Origin: Brachypterus glaber
Lineage: Eukaryota > Arthropoda > Insecta > Coleoptera > Kateretidae
Assembly: GCA_958510825.1 (NCBI GenBank)
Contig: OY294050.1
Location: 42,669,249-42,733,248, forward strand
Direction of reading: 5' to 3'
DNA length: 64,000 bases
Numbering within the stretch: position 1 is the first letter of the stretch; the number at the start of each line of letters is the position of its first letter. The notes beneath the pieces were generated by a model. It was given only the letters and a program-made list of their open reading frames with translations. It was not told the origin of the DNA and searched no databases. The translations under genes were made by a program, and so were the position numbers. Positions 50,801 through 59,800 of the stretch are shown here, piece by piece.

Positions 50801-53800
50801 TTCTAAGGTCAGATTCGGATTCTACCCCCTCGAATTAGTAAGAAAAATTTACTTTCCGATCGGGGCAAAAAAAAAGTTGCGATTTGTTGCCTAGTGTAAT
50901 TATTCACTGGGTCTAAACATTGCACGATAGGCCTTAAAAAAATTAAATTAAAAATTAAGCACCCAATTTTTTTATTGGATGGATTTTTTAGTACAGAGTC
51001 TACAGAGTAAAACAAAGCCAAAATTAAAATAGTTGTAGCATTTTTTGAAAAAAAAAAATGTTTTATATTTTTTTAGGGCATGCTAAATTTTTATTGGTAA
51101 TATAGAAATAATTTATTTTTATAAAAAAAATAAATAAAAACAATTGAAAATCGATTTTCTCAAAAACTGCTATAAGCATCATTTTAATTTTGCCTTTGTT
51201 TTACTTAGTAGACTCTCTAATGCAAAAAACATTCAATAACAAAAATGGGGTGCTTGATTTTGAATTAATTTTTTTTAAGAACTTCCGTGATTGTTTATTG
51301 CAATAAATCCTTTAGGAGATCTACCCTGGTAGAAAAGTACACAAATCTAACTTAACATAACATTAGATTAGTGACATTTTTATATTTAGTCTCAAACGTT
51401 ATACAAAAACGTTATAAAATATATAAATCTAAGCTTAAAAACTAACGTTTGACAAAAACGTTATAAAATATATAAATCTAACTTTAAAAACTAACGTTTG
51501 ATAAAAACGTTATAAAATAAATAAATCGAACGTTAGTTTCTCAACTAAATTCTAACCTTTTTCTAACCTTATTATAACTTTAAATATTTTTAAATTTCCA
51601 TTATTATTACGTAAGCTATAGTAGAAAATACTTATTTCAGACAGCTATGTGCCTAGGTTTGATAATTATTTATTAATTCTATAATAAGCTTAAAAAAATA
51701 TCCCCAGAAAGTGAAGGTCTGGCAACGCTTTATTAGAATTTAAAAAAATATTTTAAGATTCTGAATGTATAAATAAATATTAACTAACTAAATACACAGT
51801 TTTTCTGAGAGGTAAACGTATTTATCGAAGTATAACAGGATATTACACGAAAAATATTTAGGGCCACCTAAAAAGATGGCTATTTAATAAATAAATGTAA
51901 CGAAATTATGTTTAAAAATATTATGATTGCTAAAATATATTAAGATTTATTTATATGAATAAATTTGTCTCCAGCTGCCATTTTATGATTGAAATTTCCT
52001 AGTTGGCCACGCCCCCTCCGAAAGTTAAAAATTAAACGTACTCATAACGTCTTAACTTAAATATCTAACGTTAGATTAACGTTTGTAACTAACGTTTGAC
52101 TCTAACTTTAAAAAGCGGGACATTTGCACATATTTTATAACGTACTTTTATACAGTTTTCTAACGTTAGAAAAATGTTATTCTAACGTTAAATTTATACT
52201 AGGGTAGTCTCTTACCTGTTATATTTAAATAAACAACTTGCTTCACATTGTCTTTTCCGTTATTTGCTTCAATTGTATAATTACCATAATCTTCAATACC
52301 AACTGTTTCTAGTCTAAGTACCGATTCTTTTTTTAAATTTACTAACTTATATTTTGATGAATTCATAGCAATCCTTTCATTTTTGTTATTAAACCTATAA
52401 ACACAAATATTTAATTAAAAAGTATTTTTTATTGGTTACTACTATAGTTTAAAAATCGTTAGCCGTTTTTGAAAAAATGTGTTTTTTAGAAAATATCTCT
52501 GATTTTTTACGCTAACATACTCGGTTTGTCCTCGATGTCTCGGATTTTGACCAAACTTGGCATAGGGGTACCACTATGGTACCTAAGCACTCCATCTAAT
52601 TTTTTTTTCAAAACGGTCCATCCGTTCACTATACTGGGTGTCCCACCAAGTTCTTGAAATAGCTTATGTCCGTTATTTGAAAAGGTATTAAAATTTGCAA
52701 AAAATAGCATTAAATCAAAGCCAAAGAAGATTTTACTGACTTATTCAAAACCGCCCCTTGCTTACCTACTCCCTTAAAACTACCCCCAACTTCTGTTTTT
52801 CAAATAGCCCCCCTAATTCCTAATAAAGACTATGAAAGTGCACTTTATTCTGAATTCAACCATTTATTATAAGTGGTATCTTAGAGTTTAAGGGGCTCTA
52901 AATAACAATTATTATTTATTAATAGAAGGGTGGTATTTGAAACAAAATTGCGGGTAGTTCCAGGAGACTGGGTTGTTATGAGTTGGTTTTAAATATATTA
53001 ATCAATTTTCCTTTGGGTACAATTTAACGTAAGTTTTTGGAAAATTTTCTGGTTAAATTTAAAATGAAATGTGCTTTTATATTCTTTAGTAAAATAGGGA
53101 AGTGCTATTTAAAAAACTAGTTGGAGGTGGTTCCAAGAGGGTGGGTTAATAAGGGGTAGTTTTGCATATGTCAATAAATTCTACTTTGACTCCAATTTAA
53201 TTTAATTTTTTTTTTAACTTTTTTATATTTTTAAATAACGGAGATATAGCCCGTCTAAAACCTGGTGGGACATTATTATTATTACTAAATAATAATTGTT
53301 ATTGGAAGCCCCTTAAAAGAATAAGATACTATTTATAATGGTTTAATTCAAAATAAAATGTAATTTCATATTATTAGATAAAAATGGGCGTGGGAGGTGT
53401 TATTTGAAAATCGGAGGGTGGGGTGGTTACAAGGGAGTGAGTAAGCAATGGAGGGGGGATTGAATAAGTCAATAAAATACTTTTTGGCTCCCATTTAACG
53501 CTATTTTTTACAAAATAAATTACCTTTTCAACGGAGATGTAACTTGTCAAGAACCTGGTTGGTGGGACACCCGGTATCGTGAACGGATGGACCGTTTTGA
53601 AAAAAAAAATGGATGGAGTGCTTAGGTACCATAGTGGTACCACTATGCCAAGTTTGGTCAAAATCCGAGATATCGAGGGCAAACCGAGTATGTACCTATG
53701 CGTGAAATATCAGAGATATTTTCTAAAAAACACATTTTTTTCAAAAACGGCTCTAACGATTTTTAAAATTTTGTTCTTATTTTTTTAATTTAAGCTCATA

Positions 53801-56800
53801 TAACAAATTCCAAAAAGAAAAAAAAATGGAAGTTGTCATGTAATTTAAAAGTTCTTCTAGAACAGCGTGTACGAGGTACGCGTACTTCGTACGCGGTGTG
53901 CATATATGGCTATGCATAGGCACTAAGCCTAAGGGTCGGTGCTTGGACCGCTAATATTTTTGCTTTATATAAACTAAATGCCTCTACATGTTAGAGCCAG
54001 GCTACTTGTATTGTTCGCGGATGATACATCATTGGTGGTGTCAGCGCAGACTTTGTCGGAGCTTCTGTGAGTACAAAATTTTTGGGAATACTTTTGGATG
54101 ATGATCTGAGATGGACTAGTCAAAAATTACAATATATTTTCAACGAATTTTTTACGTAATTGTACGAGTTTTAGTGGATACCTAAAAGGACCACTGGAGA
54201 AGTCCACCCTTATATTTTCAGGACTAGTTACAAGTTAAAGAAAATTTTAAGCCAATAAAAAATAAGGTCCACACTAAAGTGTCATATTATGACACCATAA
54301 GGGAGTGCAATAGTATCATCTTTTTCTAGTGCGTAATACTACAAGAGTATTGCTATACTTACCATTCTATGGTTAGTATTGGCGGAAGACTTTTATAAGG
54401 AACTCTCCATTCAATTTGATAAGCTCCATCTTGTTTAATATTTCTAAACTGATTTTCTGGTTTCGTTAAGTTAATAAAGTGGTCGTCTTTTTCTAAAAGA
54501 ATAATAATAAATAATATTTATTTATTTATTTATTTATTTAGACTCTTACAGGGACTTACTTTTTTTTCTTTTGGGTTGGCAACAGACAAGTCTATCTTTT
54601 GCCGTTTGCCGTGCAATTGTAAACGTCGGTTTAAAGTTTAATTTTCTACAAAATTTTGTGTTTAGGTTATGTTTTACCGTGTTAAATTTTGGCTTGGTTA
54701 CTTGCAGTGGAAAAGAGAAGAAATGACTATAAAATATATCAAAATAATATTCGTTCTTAGAATTTTAAACATGGTGAAAACTGTAATGCCAATTCGAAAC
54801 AAAAATCCCTAAATCAGTCATCAATTTAAATGTAAGTTTTTTAAAATTTTAGAGCAAAATAGAAAAAATTGTATAAAGCACTCGTTTCATAACACGTTTT
54901 TAGCGCACTAGTACTTTAGAAAACTCACGGCAAGCGGCTTGTTTTCTAAACTTGTACTCGTGCGCTAAAATAGTACTTATATTAAAGTACTAGTTTCATA
55001 ACATACGTTTTTAGTGCACGAGTACAAGATTAGAAAACGAGCCGTGAGTGCGGTGCGGTGAGTTTTCTAAAGTACTACTGCGCTAAAAACGTGTTATGAA
55101 ACGAGTGCTTTATACAATTTTTTCTATTTTGCTCTAAAATTTTAAAAAGCTTACATTTAAATTGATGACTGATTTAGGGATTTTTGTTTCGAACTGGCAT
55201 TACATTTTTCGCCATGTTTAAAATTCTAAGAACGAATATTATTTTGATATATTTTATAGTCATTTCTTCTCTTTTACACTGCAAGTAACCAAGCCACAAT
55301 TTTAACACGTTAAAACATAACCTAAACACAAAATTTTGTAGAAAATTAAACTTTAAACCGACGTTCACAATTGCACGGCAAACGTCAAGAGATAGACTTT
55401 TGTCTGTTGCCAACCCAAAAGAAAAAAAAGTAGATACCTCTTATGGGCCTATAAGAACACGCAAAATGCGTGTGATTATGAGCTTATAAGAGTCGCAAAA
55501 TAGAAAAACGTATGTTATGAAACTAGTAATTTAATATACTATTATACCAAAGAGTGAACTTAGTACTATAATTTAGCGTGCTTCAAAGCCATCAATTAAC
55601 CATTCCAATAATTTAGTCGCAGCGTGTTCTTTGTAAGAGACGGATGTGGCCGCTTTGGCGGATTTACTCCTGCATCAGCCTTGCTATAGTAGATATGCAC
55701 AGGACTTGATTTATTTTATGTTGTTTCGTGAAAATATTACTTTAATAGTAAAGTTTTAAGTGAATCGTGAATATTTATGTTTTTTTATTGTGTGATGTTA
55801 AATTTTAACGTGGAACTGTTGAACATGTAAAGTCATTTATTTTATAAATTTTAAATGTAATTTTTTATAAGTTGGCGTCTGCGCAAACATCACTACAAAG
55901 TGAGACGGTTTTGCGTAGGCCGAAAATTATATTAGATTGAGCTGGCAAACTATCCTATGGAAAATGCCATTATTGGAATGGGAATTGAAAATTATTATAC
56001 AGGGTGATTCAGAAATAAGTTTAGGGGCGATTCTAGGTCCAAAAATATAAAAAAAGTTCCTATAGAGGTTGGTCTGGAAATGAGCCCTAAGGGAGCTACG
56101 ACCCTCCTAAGGGTACATCTGGAAAGTAGTTTTTATTTAATAACTGTGGAACCCTATAAACAACAGTAACGAGATTTTGCACATGCCTGAACATAAAGGT
56201 TATCATTTTATGTAATGTTTGTTTGGTAATTTTAACCAGGGACTTTAGAAAATATTAATCTTTGATTAAAAATACATAAAAAAGGTACTCTTTGTGTAAC
56301 ACCGTAGGGCCAACCGTTTTCGAGAAAATTGCAATTAAAGAGGCAATTTTACTTTGAGCATCAACAATCTGAACTAAAAAATGCACCAATAAAAATTTTA
56401 ATACTGCTGGGTAATTCTACATTAAAAACTATGAAAAAAAGCTCCTATACAACTAGGTTCGAAAATCAGTTTTAAGTGTACTACGGCCTCTTAAAGAATA
56501 ATACTTTTTAAGGTAACGTAGCTCCCTTAAAAACGATTTGTAGATATTTGTGTATGGGAACTTTTTTTATAATTTTTGATGTAGAATCGCCTTGCAGTAT
56601 TAAATTTTTATTGTTCCATTTTTAGTTCCTTTTTTTGATGCTTATAATGTGAAATTGCCTATTTAATTGCAATTTTCTCGCAAACGGTTGGCCCTACGGT
56701 GTTACACAAAGAGTACCTTTTTTATGTATTTTTTATTAAAGATTAATATGCTATTGAAAAAATGTCAAAAAATCCACAGATAAAAAAGTTTGGGGCAAAA

Positions 56801-59800
56801 ACGTGACATCACCCCCTCATTTTGCATGCCCCTGTTTAAAATTACCAAATAAAAATTACATATAATGATAACCTTTATTAATATTAAGGCATGTACAAAA
56901 ACTCTATATTGTGGATTTTAAGCTTTCACGGCCATTAAGATATAAAGAACTTTCACTTTCGGGTTTAGACCGTGTTAATGGAAAGTGAAAATCCATTAAC
57001 ACGGTCTAAACCCGAAAGTGAAAGTTCTTTATACTCTATATTGTGGTTTATAGGGTTTCCGAGATATTAAATAAAAACTACTTTTCAGATGTACCCTTAG
57101 GAGGGTCGTAGCTCCCTTAGGGCTCATTTTCGGACCAACCTTTATAGGGTCTATTTTTCATATTTTCGGACCTAGAATCGCCCCTTAAAATTTTGTAACT
57201 TATTTCTGAATCACCCTGAATTAAGGTGGAAGCGTAAAATACTTTTTTTTTAGATGAATAGTAACCGTCCAAAATATTCTTCTTTGGGATCCCCTAAAAT
57301 GCTCCTAAAAATTTAGAATTGAAAAAAGGTCAATAACCAGTGCCGACTTGATCTTAAAGTTTTAAAAATTAGAAATGTTTTAAAATTTTGGTACGTTAAA
57401 AAATCAAGTTTTGAAAAAAAGCTCGCTGATTAAAAATCTGCGTTTAATATTATAATTAATTATACAAAATGGCGAAACCAATATGGCAGACATAAATATC
57501 AATATTTTGATTAAATTTTGCGAAAATTTGATACGGGGGTTTTCGAGATCGCTAATTACAAATCTAACGTCAAATTTATGTTTACTGTACGGCGGACCGA
57601 ACAGGGTGGAAAAAATATTAAATTTTTATTCTATTTCACAAAAATTGGTATACGGTCGGTCGCTGATTACATATCTAAATTAAAAACTTTTTAAGTAACA
57701 AAATTTTGATTGTTTCTCAAAAATTAGTATACAGGGGTTTTCCGAAAACCGTTTTCGAGGTAGCTGATTACAAATCTAAAATGAACAATATTTTTTAGAA
57801 TATGGCTTATCCAATGTGGCTGACATAAATATCTATTTTTTCCTATTTTTTTTTTTTAAATGTTGTACCTTAAGTCTCCATGTTACAAAGAGAGCAGCCA
57901 TACTGTCGGCCACAAGACTTGATGCCACATCGCTTGAATAAAAAATCGTCTTTTACCGCTGGCACTCAAACCCTCCCTTTTAGCCAGACGTATTGTAAAT
58001 GGCTAGGGGTCTTTACAGCGCAGTCCATTACCGCGAAACCGTTACCGCGACACCGTTACCGCTCAAGGACTTTACCGCGCATGGACTTTACTGCGAAAAC
58101 CATTACCCCGCTTAATTATTTTAATTTTTTTTTTGAAAAAAAAAGGTTAAATAAAAAAGTATATATTTTGCAGAAAACAATAAAACAGTTCTAAATGATA
58201 TACCTGCTGGGTCAGGGTTGTGGCCATTACTAGTTTCCTTTAAAACAAAAAGGTTAAATAAAAAAGTATATATTTTGCAGAAAACAATAAAACAGTTCTA
58301 AATGATATACCTGCTGGGTCAGGGTTGTGGCCATTACTAGTTTCCTTTAAAACATTTCCGTCCAAAGTATGCAAACGCCCCTTGCAACAAAGCAAGTCGT
58401 AATTTACGCACTTACAATTTTTTTATTTTTAAGAGTATTTTAATTCCTGTATATGAAATGTTTATATACAGCGAGGTCTTTGCCCCTAGCACTTTTTATT
58501 ATTTCGATCGACATGACGATTCTTACTAAACTGATTATTAATCAGCGATTTATACAAATCAGTCGATATACATTTAAAAAACACACCCATAAAAAACCTA
58601 AACACAGATATATGGGTACATTTAGTAAACGTTCCACTATATCAATAAAAATCCAAACCAAAACCAAAACTAACCAAACCAAACTGCCATCAATCCCACG
58701 GAAATACCCATACAAAAAATAAAAATAATGTATAACGATTTTTGCTGTAAAAGTCATACGCGGTAAAGACCGTTCGCGGTAATGAACTACGCGGTAATGG
58801 TCTTCGCGGTAAAGGGCATGAGCGGTAATGGCTTCTCGAGGTAATGGCGATCGAGGTAATGCACTGCGCGGTAATGGTCTTCGCGGTTGTTTTTTAGCTG
58901 TAAAGTCCGGCTCCCATTGTAAATGTATATCGAATGATAGTCTTGGAGACTTTCTATGCAAAATCATTTCTGTTTTGAGGAGGGACATATAGAGACGTCT
59001 GTGGATTTAGGCGTGGATGTTTCGAGTACTTTGCTTTGAAGGGATTAAAATCTGGACGAAAGATTTGCTCTCGGTAATTTTTCAAGCTAGGTCTCCGCAA
59101 AGAAAGAGTCTGGCTTAAAGGATTTATTAAATATTGTACAGTTTTAATGTATACAGAACTATTCCTTACCAAAGTTTATTTTTTTAAGGTATAGTTATTT
59201 TAAATTTGCCGCTAATCCACAAAGTCCGATTTACACTGAAGCATGTGGCTTGTTTTGAATGTCAACATAACCAAAATTTATAATTTTTGTTTACTTACTT
59301 TGTTTTTATGATGTTTTGATGTAAAAAAAGAGAATTGATAAAGCTGTTGCTAAAAACACTTTTGTATTCCTGTAGAAACAAAATTTGCTTATAAAATCGC
59401 TTTTATTCCAATAATATAGAGGAATAAACCATTGTTCTGTTCTCGTTAATGACACGTCAACGTTTTACGGTTGTGTAAATTGGGCCTAGTCATTTCGCTT
59501 ACGACGCATGCGTATCTTACGTTGCTATGGTAATTTCGAGATTGTTTACAAGCGGGAAGGTTTAAAATAACTATACCTTAAAAAAATAAACTTTAGTAGA
59601 AGGTATTATACCCGGCCGTTGGCTGTTTGGAGGGTATTTAAAACTTAGTAATAAAAAAGTAGAATGTCTTTTATCCCATCGATTGTATTAATACTTACTA
59701 TATATTTTTATGTCTGTTGTATTACTACTGTTATGGTTTTGTTTATCAAAAACTTCGCACCTGTATTGGCCACTATCTTTACTTGTTGCATTTTTGATAA

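Noticed and set aside
58542..58988. 148-codon minus-strand ORF
   Set aside because: It reads through the 15 bp minisatellite (repeating LPR units) and has no domain.
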